Both the position numbers and the translations under genes were made by a program. Under the pieces are notes generated by a model. It was not told where the DNA came from and made no database searches. It was given only the letters and a program-made list of their open reading frames with translations. A DNA stretch of 64,000 nt from Ailanthus altissimus. Lineage: Eukaryota; Streptophyta; Magnoliopsida; Sapindales; Simaroubaceae. The stretch is taken from assembly GCA_946807835.1 (NCBI GenBank), contig OX327694.1, positions 8,568,001 through 8,632,000 of the forward strand. The letters run 5' to 3'. Every line of letters begins with the position of its first letter. Within the stretch, counting starts at the first letter, position 1. Below are positions 1-10,747 of the stretch, piece after piece.

Positions 1-1168
1 TTTTTACTACCAATATAAACATCACGTGAAAAATATTACAAAAATATTTTATGTACTGTATCCAATAATAATTTAAGAAATTTGGTGAATTGCCTATTGG
101 TCAATGATTTTTAAAGAGCCTTTTAAAGCATTAATATGTAAATATTTCACTATATATATAATATTGATTGAAGAGTCTTAATTTCTTGAGTTACATCTCA
201 ACATCTCCGAAAAGCTTTTATAGCATCTTTCGTGTGATCTGTTGGTGGCAATTGGCATAAAGACGATCAATTTAATTATAATTTCCAATATGATTAATGT
301 TTCTCGAAGAAATATTTGGCTGATTTAAAAAAGTCAGGTTGTAAAAATTTAGATAATTTTTTGTTTTATAAGGTCATTGATTTTTATTTTCCTCTCTCAA
401 AGTTATTAAATATATGTAAATAAATAAAATTTAATTATAAACTTGTTAAGCTTAAATCTATATCCGTGTTTTAAAAATAATTAAATATATTCGGCTTAAA
501 TTTATCATCTTATAGTTAAACTTACGTTTACTTAAAAATTAAAACTATTAATCTGGCCAGAAGCTCATTCAAAAGTTTGGCCCAAGCACGTAATAGAAAA
601 AGTCAAATCAAAGTAAATCGAACTTTTTATTTATTTAGTTTCTGCAATTCCGTTTTTTCATTTTTCTAATATAAAAAATCGAAAAATTGAAGTCCAATTG
701 ATGATTAACGCTGGAAAAAAAATTGGTATTATGTCTTTAGGGAAATTGCTAGTTACTGAGTTTTATTTTTCATTTTTATCACTTTTTTTATTAAAACATT
801 ATATTTATAAGTACAAATATCCTTTTTTTTTTCTCTTAAAGTGTTAATTACTCTCCTAAAAAAAGATATTAGTATTTATTTAAAATTAAAGAAAAAATAG
901 TAAAAATGCGAAACATCATAAAAGATAATTAGCAAATTCCCTATTTTTTAATGAGTACTATATATATATATATATATATATGATGCAAGAATAAGATTAT
1001 GCTCTATGTTGCTATTTAATTTTTTTTAATTAATTAAAAAAATGATTAGCAAATTCCCTATTCTTGATTTCCACCAGTTTTATCTTATTTTATAATTAGA
1101 CTTAACAATAGAGTAGCAACAATTATTTTAATCATCAAACAATGGTTGGCCATGTTCAGAAGATATAA
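1..1168. other. AT-rich intergenic DNA, no gene seen
   Basis: I see no coding region or recognisable element here. The stretch holds A/T runs and a pure (TA)n microsatellite at about 960-980. It ends where the first LTR of a small LTR element begins. Confidence 0.6.
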
Positions 1169-1374
1169 TTTAGGAGTTAAATAAATTACACATATTTTAT
1201 ATTGGTATGATATTATTAATTTTGAGTCTAAGTTGTTATTGTTTTATTTTTGAACTCTACCTAAAACACCTCGTACTAATAGAGATATAGCTTATTCTTT
1301 ATATACCTCTGATCTCCTAATTTTTTGTCAATGTGAGACCTTATTTGCTTCCTTAATAATCATTCCCTCGAACA
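1169..1374 (-). repeat. Left LTR of the TRIM-like element
   Basis: About 206 bp, aligned by eye along its length with 3214-3400. It ends in AACA at 1371-1374, right next to the gypsy gag remnant. The copies are clearly diverged, so the insertion is old. Confidence 0.5.
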
Positions 1375-2550
1375 AAGAACTACACACATAAGGGTAGCCT
1401 TCTTTTTTGGACAGTCCTTCACCCAATAATCCCCGTCGCAAAGGAAGCAGCTAGATCTCGGCTTTCTTCCGCCGTTGCGCTTCTGCTCTCTCCCTGTGGG
1501 CGGTTTAACTTTCCCCTCCTTATCCTGCGGAGGATGAAACTCCCTGGTTCCCCCACCTTTGCTGTGATTGGGCCTCAAATTCTTAGACTTCCCCGCATCA
1601 CCCTTGCGGTAATCAGTGAGCGTTTCTGTCAATGTGAGGGCATCGGATATGTTCTGCACTCCACGCCGCCTCAGCTCATTGGACGCCCATGTCTGTAACC
1701 TATCAAGGAAGTTGAACAGCAAGTCTTCTTCACTTATATTGGGGATCTGCAGCATCAGTAGAGAGTACTCCTCAACGTACTCGCCAATCGACTTGTTCTG
1801 TCTCAACTTCTTTAGACGCTTCCTAGCGTCGTGCGCCACATTCTCCCGATAGAATTGGCGTTTCAGCTCCTGCTGCAACTTTGTCCAGGTATTGATGGTG
1901 CAGGTACCCTTGCGAATCTCCTCGCTCTTCCTACGCCACCACAGAATTGCATGATCAGAGAGATATAGGGTCACGATGTTTACCTTATCCCGTCCCGTAC
2001 GCCTAGGCGTCGAAGTATCTCTCCATCTGCCAGAAGTAATTGTCGAGCTCCTTGGCGTTCCGCTTCCCGCTGAACTCCTTGGGCTTAGGAGCATCGACTC
2101 TCGGTGTAGACACCGTTACTTGAGCGGCGACAGACCCATTCGCCACCGTCCGCTTGCACAGCACCACATCCTCCTTAACAGATTCGAGCCCACGGTGTAG
2201 CTCCCCTACTTGGGCCTGAATACTGTCCATTGTGGTGAGGACGCTCTCCTGAAAAGCTTTAATCCAGTCCCGCTGCTTATCGACGTAAGCCTCGATGGAT
2301 GTGCTGATGAGGGCGCGCAGCTCGTCGGGATTTGCTTATCGAGGCCCCCCTCGATCTTCTATACTTGCTGCTCCAGCTCTCCAAGGCGATCTGCCGCCTT
2401 CCCGACAGCGCCGCTGAGTGCTCTCACCATAACCCCCGCATCCTGACTTGGATCTGCTGATTTCTCGCAAGACGCCACGCCGTGCTTCTTAGCTTTGGGG
2501 TTCCGACCCCTCTCTTCAGTCAAATCTGATGGTACGCCATCTTTCTCCAT
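1360..2550 (-). pseudogene. Gypsy gag, frameshifted remnant
   Basis: This is the capsid/nucleocapsid region of a Ty3/gypsy element, spread over three frames. Frame pieces are 2550-2359, then 2230-2003, then 2094-1360. The middle piece ends in the sequence around the NYFWQMERYF motif and the last piece continues with ILWWRRKSEE and a Retrotrans_gag-like helical region. At the end is a zinc knuckle of the form CxxCxxxYxxxxC (CFLCDGDY and WVKDC). The histidine of the usual CX2CX3HX4C pattern is replaced by tyrosine. At least two frameshifts separate the parts, so no complete gag can be made. The region is clearly richer in G and C than its flanks. Confidence 0.85.
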
Positions 2551-2565
2551 CTCCGAACTGAACCT

Positions 2566-2577
2566 GCTCTGATACCA
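2566..2577 (-). other. Primer binding site for initiator Met tRNA
   Basis: The minus strand reads TGGTATCAGAGC, an exact match to the 3'-end complement of plant initiator methionine tRNA. It lies two bases from the LTR edge and 16 bases before the gag start at 2550, as expected for a plant LTR retrotransposon. Confidence 0.85.
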
Positions 2578-2579
2578 AC

Positions 2580-3051
2580 TGTCACGGACTGTTCTCGAGA
2601 CCGTGCGGCCTTAGACGCGTTGCGTGCTAAGCAGCCTAGAAAACCACACAAAGAGAAGAGAAAAGAAGCACACCAAGTGTTTGCACGAATGCTCTCTATA
2701 TTGCTAAAGAGAAAACAAGCTATGAGATTAAAAATACAAGTGAGGGTCTCCCCCTTTTATAGTTGCAGCCCTATACAATCAATGGCTGAGATCTATTTGA
2801 TCTAACGGTGTATATACAAGATGGGATAATATTCCTTAGAATATTCCTAGATGCTCTCCTACCTATTATGGAAGTCTAACTAGGGTTAACTTCCTTAATA
2901 AGTTGCGGGCTAAGCCCGGTTCTCCATCCTAACTAGCGGGCCTTCTAGAAGCTCCGGTCCATGTAGCGCTCCATGGTCCAAGAGGCCTCCAGCAGGCCTT
3001 GTCGCGCACCAAGTGCTCGAGAAAATGCTTGAGAGCACTTGGGGCGTGATA
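2580..3051 (-). repeat. 5' LTR of the truncated gypsy element
   Basis: The plus strand starts TGTCACGG at 2580 and ends ggggcgtgata at 3051, matching the TGTCACGCCCC-type start of many plant gypsy LTRs. A minus-strand TATA box (CTATAAAAGG) lies at 2753-2762, which would start the transcript about 140 bp from the LTR end. Confidence 0.6.
2753..2762 (-). promoter_or_regulatory. TATA box in gypsy LTR
   Basis: The minus strand reads CTATAAAAGG within the LTR. Its position fits the U3/R border of the retrotransposon transcript. Confidence 0.5.
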
Positions 3052-3052
3052 C

Positions 3053-3212
3053 TAGGCTTACCGCTTTCTTGTTCGGCACTTAGGATTTCCTTCACATGGT
3101 TAATTATAGGGCATGACTCTCATATCACTAGGCTTAGTAGGCTTACCACCTTCTTATTCGACACCAAATTTTTTTTTCATATGGTTAACTCTAGGGCCTG
3201 ACTCTCATACCA
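3053..3212 (-). repeat. Tandem duplication of the PBS-containing leader
   Basis: Two related units of about 76 bp (3053-3128 and 3137-3212) each begin TAGGCTTACC and end with ctctcata(t/c)cac. The end of each unit is a complement of the initiator-Met primer binding site. Only the second copy abuts an LTR. This looks like a duplication of the start of the internal domain of the TRIM-like element. Confidence 0.5.
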
Positions 3213-3213
3213 C

Positions 3214-3400
3214 TGTTAGGAACCCAATGAATCACACATATCTCTATATTGATTTGATATTATCCACTTTAGACCTAAACCTTCATAGTTTCGCTTTTAA
3301 ACATTATTAAAAAGTCTCATACTAATAGAAATATAATTCACTCATATACTAATGATCATCTCAATTTCTTATTAATGAAACTTTATTTACTTCCTTTACA
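3214..3400 (-). repeat. Right LTR of the TRIM-like element
   Basis: About 187 bp beginning TGTTAGGAACCC and ending TTTACA. It resembles 1169-1374 and lies two bases or fewer from a PBS-like sequence at 3198-3212. It is the 5' LTR if the element reads on the minus strand. Confidence 0.55.
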
Positions 3401-4060
3401 CATAATATATATCGAAAACGGATGCACCTAAAAGATATGATGGTTATCACCACCATTGCATGAACAAGATTAGCTGCCGTGGAGAACAACTTAGTGTAAC
3501 AATGACAATGAATTTGATTTGATTTGAAACCACTTAGTGTAAGATAATAAATTTTCAGTGAAATGTGTTGCATCTGCATAATGCAATATTTGATTTAACT
3601 AATACCTGGACGACAGACTTAATTATTAAACTACAAAATATCCCAAATTAAAAATTGTAAACTACGTACATCAGACACCTGCAGTTCCCAGTTCAAGCAG
3701 ATATCTTGTTAGCATTTTCTCAAATAATGTTGTATAAATTATTCAATTGAATGATAGATTTTGTCATTTTCAAAATAAATTTATCACAAATGATATATAT
3801 ATCAATATCATAACATAGTGTTTATCAAATATCCATCTATTTTTTTTTTTTTTGGGTTGATATTAGTAATATTTCTACTCTCTAGCAAAGGAACTGAGTT
3901 GTTGCATGCCGAACAATGCCTTCGCTTTCAAATCCTTACAAGGAACTTAACCCCACCTTTTCAGGCTTGACATGATAATTATCGTGAAGCACGAGAATGG
4001 CATGGCAATAAGCCTTGATAGATAGAATTGTCTTCAACTTCTGGTACGAGATCAGAGTTT
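3401..4060. other. Intergenic, upstream region of LTP gene 1
   Basis: I see no gene. The stretch holds A/T runs, a T13 tract near 3841 and the likely promoter of the lipid-transfer protein gene that follows. Confidence 0.5.
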
Positions 4061-4068
4061 TATAAATA
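4061..4068 (+). promoter_or_regulatory. TATA box of LTP gene 1
   Basis: TATAAATA lies 83 bp before the ATG, giving a predicted 5' UTR of about 50 bp. A CATGCATG (RY-type) motif follows at 4094-4101, within the predicted leader. Confidence 0.55.
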
Positions 4069-4143
4069 AATGTAGGCCGCTATCTTACCAAAGCATGCAT
4101 GAATTAGGTGGCTTTCAAACGAATTCAACAAATCAATTAAGTA

Positions 4144-4601
4144 ATGGGTTTCCGAGTAGGTTTTCTACTGCTATTGGTCCTAGTTTCAGAATCAGTATTA
4201 GTAATGGCTCAAAAACACAAGAAGCTGCTGAGCAATTGTGAGATAGTGTACGTTTCGTTTCCTCATTGCTTGGATTTTCTGATGGGCTTATTCGACGACC
4301 CATCGAGGAAGTGTTGTAACCACATTCAAAAACTAAATATGATAGCAAAGCACAGAAAGGGGAATGCACGGAGATTCTGCTACTGCATTGAGGACATAGT
4401 GAGAGACACTCATCCTCCGTTGCTCGCCTCTCGTATCCATGACCTTCCCATCAAATGTAACACCCATCTTAGTTTCCCCATTTCTATGGACATGGATTGT
4501 TCCAAGTATGTCACCATTTTTATCCTCTCTCTCCCTTTTCCTTTTTCTCACACACAAACGAATAACTAATGGTCTTGCCTTATTGCAGGGTAACGGATTG
4601 A
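4144..4601 (+). CDS. Type-1 non-specific lipid-transfer protein
   Basis: The predicted product is a secreted small lipid-binding protein of 124 residues, encoded by exons 4144-4505 and 4589-4601. The first 22 residues form a signal peptide with a run of leucines. The mature part has the eight-cysteine pattern C-X9-C-X14-CC-X20-CXC-X23-C-X13-C, close to the type-1 nsLTP pattern, and the late PxIS motif (SFPIS). The intron (4506-4588, GTATGT..GCAG) splits the AAG codon of the final CSKV-type end. Splicing gives a tail CSKVTD then stop; without it the frame would run on into intron sequence. nsLTPs bind and move lipids in the cell wall and are often made in anthers, epidermis or seeds. A diverged copy lies at 14222-14679. 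Expression tissue and ligand cannot be read from sequence. Confidence 0.9.
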
Positions 4602-5214
4602 AATTTAAAGTAGTAATACTACTTTCAACAACGAGTGTGTGTTGATCTAAGATGCAGCTGGAAACGTACCTCTGTTGAGATTATGCGAGTGTCATTTTTA
4701 TTACATTTGACGAGAACGTACCTCTATTGAGATTTAGTAATTATAATCATCAATAAATAAAAAGTTTGCCATGTGCCCAACACATATTTTGGCCATAATC
4801 ATAGGGAGAAAATTATTTTTGCCAGTTGGTTATCTTAAAAGAGGAAGAACAGCTTTCATAAGTTTCTGACCTAACGTTGATAATTGATATATACACCAAA
4901 TTCAGAACACTTAACAGGAAAACTATCATTATTTCTCTAATATTTTATATATATATATATATGTTACTTTGTTTCTTTAATTTTTTAAAAATCACTCATT
5001 ACCTCTTTTAAGAGGGCAAATTATATTTTTAACACCATTTTGTCTCTAAAGATTATACAAACAAAGATAATGATAAATTTAAAATTTCAAAAAAAAAAAT
5101 TCTATATATATATATATATATAAAGAAAACAACAGTAATTTTTCTTAAGTCACTCGTATAAATTAACGTGCAATAGTGAATATATTAAATGATCTTTTAT
5201 TATTATTGTTATTA
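4602..5214. other. 3' flank of LTP gene 1, no further gene
   Basis: The part at 4761-4860 resembles 14881-14980 downstream of LTP gene 2 (shared GTTTGCCATGTG and an AAAGA(G)GAAGAACA-like tract), so the duplication included 3' flanking DNA. (TA)n tracts lie near 4950-4962 and 5102-5122. Nothing else is recognised. Confidence 0.5.
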
Positions 5215-5825
5215 TTGTTGTTGTTGTTGTTCTCTCCTAAATTTCGGGTCAAGTCTAACCCTAAAAGGAGAGTCTCATCCCTTTTAGAAAACCTAAATAA
5301 TCATATCCTTTAAATAAAAAAATTATTGTTCCTTAATTTAGGGAATTATCATTCCTTAAATCATGGAATTGATAAAGATTAATTATCATACCTTAAAATA
5401 TGAAATTGATAAGGATTAAATAAAATTTTTAATAGGACTTTATTACTAAACTCTACAACACCTAATAAAAGTGGGCTCAATAATGGAAAAAGAAAGCCTA
5501 AGTCTATGTTAATTTCTTTATGTCTCTTGTTCTCTTATTCTATTTCTTCTCTGTAATGGCCATGCTTTTTTGTTAGCTATTGTAAACACATTATTGAATA
5601 GTGAATGTGAGTTAGCTCATTATGTTCGATAAAGTTGACGTAAGTCTGAATTTAGCTGAACCATTATATATTCGGTTTCCTTTTCTCTCTTTCTCTTTCT
5701 TATCTTTGTTTTTATTAGTCTCAGTCAATGATTTTTAATAAAATATAAATTTAACTCATTGACTTGAGGATTGCACAAATTTTTAAATTAATAATTTGAT
5801 GCTATTTGTGGGGATTTATTTTTAA
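5215..5825 (+). mobile_element. Possible decayed gypsy LTR with PBS-like end
   Basis: A stretch with LTR-like texture (pyrimidine-rich leader near 5520-5710) is followed at about 5799-5822 by ttgatgctatttgtgggg. That resembles the TTGGCGCCGTNTGTGGGG junction after the LTR of many plant gypsy elements. There is no coding part and no second LTR in view. It may also be ordinary AT-rich DNA. Confidence 0.3.
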
Positions 5826-6009
5826 AAAAAGAAAAGCTACAATAAATTTTAAGTCCTTTTTAAATAATTGAGATTAACTAATAATCTTCCAATATTCTAA
5901 TTTCACCTAAACCTTTTTTTAGATCTTGTCACATATATATAATGATAAATAATGTTAAATAAAAGGTGTAAATTTAAATGACTATAATTAGTTATTCACT
6001 AGTTATGAG

Positions 6010-6756
6010 CACTATTATTGACAATTATATTTTTATGATAAGCTAGCAATGATTTTCCATTCTGATCTCTTATATGTAAGTATGTAGTCTTCTATTTTTT
6101 TGTAAATACCACATAATTAGTTTGACTACTTTCAATGATCCACTCTAGGGTTACTCAAATATCTATCTAGTATTCTAACAATGTCGGCAATATTTAGATG
6201 CATACACACTTGAGCATCTATGAGACTCTACTATTGACGCATAAGAAAATTTCTACATCTTTTTCTATTTAATCACATTCTTAGAGCACTGACTAAGACT
6301 GAATTTATTACACTTAGCAATAGGTGTATCTCCTTGATTATAGTCTTTCATATCATACTTACTAAGAAACTTATCGATATAGTTCTTTTGTGAAAGTGCG
6401 ATCTTAATGTATCTGAATTTCTAATTCAAATGATGCGTCCCTAAGATCTTCTATGTCAAAATTTCTTGATATAAATTTCTTAGTTTTGTGAAATAAGTCC
6501 TATACCGTTGTTTGCTAGTAATATGTCATCAAGATACAAATCAGGAAGATAAATTTATTCCCGCTATACTTTTGATATATACATTCATCAATTACATTTT
6601 CTCAAAATCAAATGAAGTGATCACTTGATGAAACTTGTGATACCATTGACGGAATACTTGTTTAAGACCGTATATGGACTTTGTTAATTTACAGATCTCT
6701 AGACACAAAGTTTTTTTACTGTACCATATATATCACAAAGTTTTCTAACTACATTA
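6010..6756 (-). pseudogene. Copia RT C-terminal half and RNase H start, remnant
   Basis: On the minus strand the frame pieces include KSIYGLKQ and RQWYHKF (about 6690-6620), characteristic of plant copia reverse transcriptase. Then come SQKNYIDKFLSKYDMKD (about 6400-6340) and TPIAK plus a decayed region leading towards RNase H. Many stops are present. It continues the RT whose first half is at 8872-9170. Confidence 0.8.
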
Positions 6757-7627
6757 TGTTAGGGTCGGTGCTTACGTGCCATCCCTGAATATACATATAC
6801 TTATGTATTTATACAAGTGTGCATTCTCATTAAATCGCTAATACCCATTTATATGGTATTATGCATGTAACGTTACAGACATTGTAGATCTGAAGGAGTT
6901 TGGATCAGATCTAAAGGAGTTTAGATAAAGGCTCATAGTTAGCCATGCTGAGACATATAATTGTTAAATGTTAGCACAGTTAAGTGTTAGCTGGCTATAA
7001 TACTCAGCACATCCAAGAGTTGGAGCCTTGTTTGTAATGGGACATAGACCTGGGAATATACTAGTAACTACATAGTTACAAGAGTTGCAATCGGGTGCCA
7101 GAAAATACAAGTTGCGCAAGTATGTTCTCGAATAATTGTCCCTGATCTATTTCTGCCGATACGGGTTTGTCGACGGATACTTTATATATAGATCAGTATA
7201 TGTCATACCTATCGGGTATAGATGGTCGTTCCTGACCGACTGTGAGCTTGAAGCTCGTATTGACATATGGGTATCCTGTTAGGACTGGATATATGACATA
7301 CTCACGAGGACCTTTGATAGACATTTAATGTAAGTCGTCAACGGAGGGTCCTCTCGAGTTGAGTAGTATACGTGGTCCTTTAACCTGAGTACCACGGTGA
7401 GCTTGTAAGTGATCCACCATACTTTAGTTCCACGCATGTCACAGACCTTTTATGGTGTGACCGCTGGGTGTCGTTGGGTATGGTCTGATGCTTATGAAGT
7501 TTGGTGCGTACAGATATGGGATCCGTCAACTCCCATATGGAGTTAGATATCCAGATGCTCTGAAACTATATCTTAGAAAGTCTTGTGGCCACAAGCAATC
7601 ATCTCGGGAAAGAGTTCTGCCAAGGTC

Positions 7628-7673
7628 GAACAATATCCGCAAACTCTCGCAAAGGAGTTTGCGGATATTGTTC
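7628..7673. repeat. Perfect 19-bp hairpin
   Basis: Arms 7628-7646 and 7655-7673 are exact reverse complements, separated by the 8-nt loop tcgcaaag. The arm starts gaacaatatccgc. It lies in the U3 part of the solo LTR at 6757-8871. Confidence 0.9.
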
Positions 7674-8226
7674 ATTAAGATACAAGTCTGAAGATAGAAC
7701 ATAGATGAGCACAAGGGGATTTGACGGTGATAATCTATATCTCCGTACATCCAGGATATCATAACGGAAGGACTATACTTATGCATTGTAACCTCAGCTT
7801 GTATGGTTCAACGCGCTGATTCATATATCCATGACGTGTGCGTGGGGCATAGCTCACGGACTCGTGGAATAGTTCCATTTGATGAATCGAGCATAGGACC
7901 TAGGGAGTCCCGCTATATGGAGTGTACTCGTTGTGCACTGGGGCAGCGTGCCAGATTAAATTGTTTAATCCAGTAATATTCAGCATTACCACGGGAATAC
8001 GTGCGTGTCTATATTTAAGTGTTAAATATAACAATTAGTTAATAATTGTTATTTACTAATTGTATTAGGACACGTAGCGTATTGTGGACTATCAGTTGAG
8101 TTTACCCAAGTGTGAGATTTGGTGGGATTTACTAGGGGGTAAATTTGATAACTATTTATGATGGGCAAAATGGTCATTTCTCAGTTTGATTATTTAATAG
8201 TTAAATAATCAAAATATCTTTCTTTT

Positions 8227-8356
8227 TATATTATATAATATATTATTATATATTATATTATTATTTATATTATATAATATTTTATATTATATATTATTAT
8301 TATATTATATAATATTTTATATTATATATTATTATTATATTATATATATATATATA
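8227..8356. repeat. AT-only tandem tract
   Basis: About 130 bp of A and T only, built of repeated tattatatta-type units and ending just at the TATA box (8350-8358) of the solo LTR. A shorter A/T tract stands in the same place in the second copy (about 51700-51810). Confidence 0.8.
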
Positions 8357-8871
8357 AAGAAAAAGAAAGAGGGGTGAAGAGAAGAATTTGGCCAATTCGG
8401 CCGAGGGAGGAGAAGGAAGAAAGAAAGAAGAAGAAAAGAAAAAAAAAATAAAAAAAAAAGAGAGAAAAAATGAAATTGTTTCATTTTTCTCTATGCCTCA
8501 AATTGGAACAATTATGAATTGCTTCAAACTCTCCATTTCTTATCCTTTTGGAGAAAAAGATATAAATTCTCACCCGGCTATTTTGGGGATTAAGAGTAAT
8601 CTCAGGCTAAATACAGAGTTGCTGTTCTAGCTCACCAATCCCACCGTGTTGGTGACTAGAACTGCACACGCGTTGGTTTTCATGCGAACTCTAAGAAAAA
8701 TACGTGTATAACGTTACACGTTTTGGTGAGTTCTCTATTTTATTAATATATTAATGTGATTAATATATTTATTTATTGTGTTTATTACCAAATTTATATG
8801 TTTCAGCTGTATTAGGCAATAGACACAATTGCACATGCATACACCCACATGCCTAAGATCCTCCGCCAACA

Positions 8872-9170
8872 TATTATATATATCATTTCCTCAATATTAC
8901 CATTGAGAAATATAGTATTTACATCTATTTGATGTAGCTCCAAATTAAAATGAGTTACAAGTGCCATAATGATTCTAAAAGAATCTTTCATTGATGCTGC
9001 CTTCCTTCTGAGTGAGACCCTTAGCAACAAAATAGGCTTTATATCTTTTGATATTGCTTTTTGAATCCCTCTTTGTCTTAAATACCCATTTGCAATTAAT
9101 GAAAATTTCAAATTTAGGGAACTTGACAAGATCCCAAACGTCGTTGTATTTTGTGAATTTCATCTCATCC
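8872..9170 (-). pseudogene. Copia RT N-terminal half, remnant
   Basis: Minus-strand frames contain NDVWDLV, CKWVFKTKRDS and YKA-FVAKG-TQKEG (9163-8975). Then come DSFRIIMALV and LHQIDVNTIFLNGNIEE (about 9010-8890). This is the start of the copia RVT_2 domain, including the first catalytic aspartate. A frameshift lies between the two pieces. The frame is broken at 8872 by the solo LTR and resumes below 6757. Confidence 0.85.
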
Positions 9171-10027
9171 TTTATGGCTTTAATTTACTTATGAGAATTA
9201 GAATTTTGTTTAGCTTAAATGAAATTGATTGGATCATTCTTCAATTTTATTTCAAACTCGTGTTCTTAGAAATAGACGATATAATCATTTGAAATTGCAC
9301 TTATTCTTTCTCTAGTGGATCTTCTCAGTGGCACTTATTCTTGAGGTTATTGAGATTGCCTTTTATAAACAGGAGCAAATTCTTTATTTTAGATTAAGAG
9401 CTCCTATATATTATCTTGTATCTCTAGATCTGCTTCTTGAATAATGTTAGGTAAAGGAGTCTGATCATTATCAATGGTAGCTATAGAAAAAAAAAAATTC
9501 ATCTTTAAAGACAATATCTCTAACCTTATGTACCCTCCAAACTCAACATCATCAAGAAATTTAGCATTACCTGTCTCAAAAAAAGATTTACTTGAGGAAT
9601 CAAAAAACTTGAAATCTCTCAATTTTTCAGCGTATCTAACAAAATAGCAACTTATTGTTCTTAAATCCAGTTTATTTTCTTCAGACTTATATAGCCAAGC
9701 CTCAACTGGAGAATCTCAAATATGCAAGTACCTAATATATTTTTTCTTATGCTAGTCTACAACTCGTAGTTTTAAATACTTAAAACTCTATTAAGAATAT
9801 AAACTGTAGTTTTTATTGTATTTTCTTATAGTAATTCAAGTAAAGAGAATGGCTAATCATACTTCTCACCATGTCTTTAAGTGTTCGATTTCGTCTCTTA
9901 ACAATACAATTCATACTTGGTTTCTTAGAAATTGTGTATTGTGGGACAATGTCACACTCCTTTAGGGATTAAGCAAAAGGTCTTGGACATTGTTCATCTA
10001 ATATGCCATAATTTCTATAGTATTCAC

Positions 10028-10747
10028 AACTACAGTCAGATTTGATAGCTTTAATTTTCTTATAAAATTAATTTTTAACTTTAGATTTAAAAATCTTAAG
10101 CATGTTTAGAGATTGAGACTTCTCTTGAATTAAGTAAAGGTACCCAAAAAGTTGTCAATGAACATAATAAAATACTGTTAGTCATTCTAAGAAGCCACAA
10201 AGAATAATCCATAGATATCAATTTGTATTTGTTCTAAGACGTTATTTATCCTATTGGCACCTAACTTTCTATTATATTTTTGTTTATCTTAATGCACTCA
10301 ATGCAGACTTTAAAATTTGTTAAATTAAGGGAATCAAGAATTCTATCTAATACAAGTCTTTCTATTCTATATTTAAAGATATGTTCTAACCACGGTCAGA
10401 TTTGACAGTCTTAATTTTCTTGCAAAGTTGATTTTTAACTTTAGATTTGAAAATCTTAAACACGTTCAGAGATTGAGACTTCTCATGAATCAAGTAAAGG
10501 TACAAAAAATTAGTTATGAATATAATAAAATACTATTGGTCGTTCTAAGAAGCCATAAGGAATGATCCATAAATATTAGTTTGTATTAGTTCTAAGACGT
10601 TATTGCTCCTATTAGCACCTAACTTTTTATTATTATTTTGTGTTTCCTTAATGCACTCAATGTAGACTTTAACATTTTTTAAATTAAGGGAATCAAGAAT
10701 TCTATTTGATACAAGTTTTTCTATTCTCTATTTAAAGATATATCCTA
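10028..10747 (-). repeat. 360-bp tandem duplication in copia integrase region
   Basis: The segment 10028-10387 is repeated at 10388-10747 with an offset of 360 bp, for example tcagatttga at 10036 and 10396. The copies have since diverged. The unit covers part of the integrase coding region of the minus-strand copia element and does not match known copia structure. Confidence 0.75.

Larger units (their letters stand above)
1376..3051 (-). mobile_element. Truncated Ty3/gypsy element (LTR, PBS, gag only)
   Basis: Read on the minus strand, this has a 472-bp LTR (2580-3051), a primer binding site and a gag region that ends near 1376. The LTR ends form an inverted TGTCACG-type pair, allowing one change at 3050-3051. 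Protease, RT, RNase H, integrase and the 3' LTR are all missing. The break falls at the edge of the TRIM-like left LTR, so part of the gypsy element was lost at or after nesting. Confidence 0.7.
1169..3400 (-). mobile_element. TRIM-like small LTR element enclosing a gypsy fragment
   Basis: Two diverged direct repeats of about 200 bp (1169-1374 and 3214-3400) share the same order of short motifs, such as the tract around 1276-1296 and its match at 3310-3330. The right copy starts TGTTAGGAAC and is directly preceded by a sequence whose complement reads TGGTATGAGAGTCAG, a slightly changed initiator-Met-tRNA primer binding site. That makes them LTRs of an element read on the minus strand. The flanking pentamers tataa (1164-1168) and cataa (3401-3405) could be a target duplication with one change. 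The space between the LTRs is mostly occupied by a truncated gypsy element, which may have inserted into this element or been acquired by it. Exact ends are by eye. Confidence 0.55.
6757..8871 (+). mobile_element. 2.1 kb solo LTR inserted in copia RT
   Basis: A 2115-bp noncoding block splits the copia RT. It begins TGTTAGGGTCGG and ends CCGCCAACA, so its ends are inverted TGTTRG-type termini. It is flanked by catta (6752-6756) and tatta (8872-8876), a 5-bp target duplication with one change. A TATATAAAG box lies at 8350-8358 and U3 holds a perfect hairpin (7628-7673) and an AT tandem tract (8227-8356). Its last 700 bp recur at 51661-52368. No internal retrotransposon domain is present, so I call it a solo LTR, although a large non-autonomous element of another type is possible. 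Confidence 0.65.

Noticed and set aside
1616..2446. Several plus-strand frames of 74-78 codons
   Set aside because: They are antisense shadows of the gypsy gag region, which is GC-rich and so has few stops.
7488..7786. Overlapping frames on both strands
   Set aside because: The mirror-like peptides arise from the 19-bp hairpin at 7628-7673.
8388..8630. 80-codon Lys/Glu-rich frame and its counterpart at 51849-52076
   Set aside because: They lie in the purine-rich leader of an LTR family. Shared sequence comes from the LTR, and the starts and ends differ.
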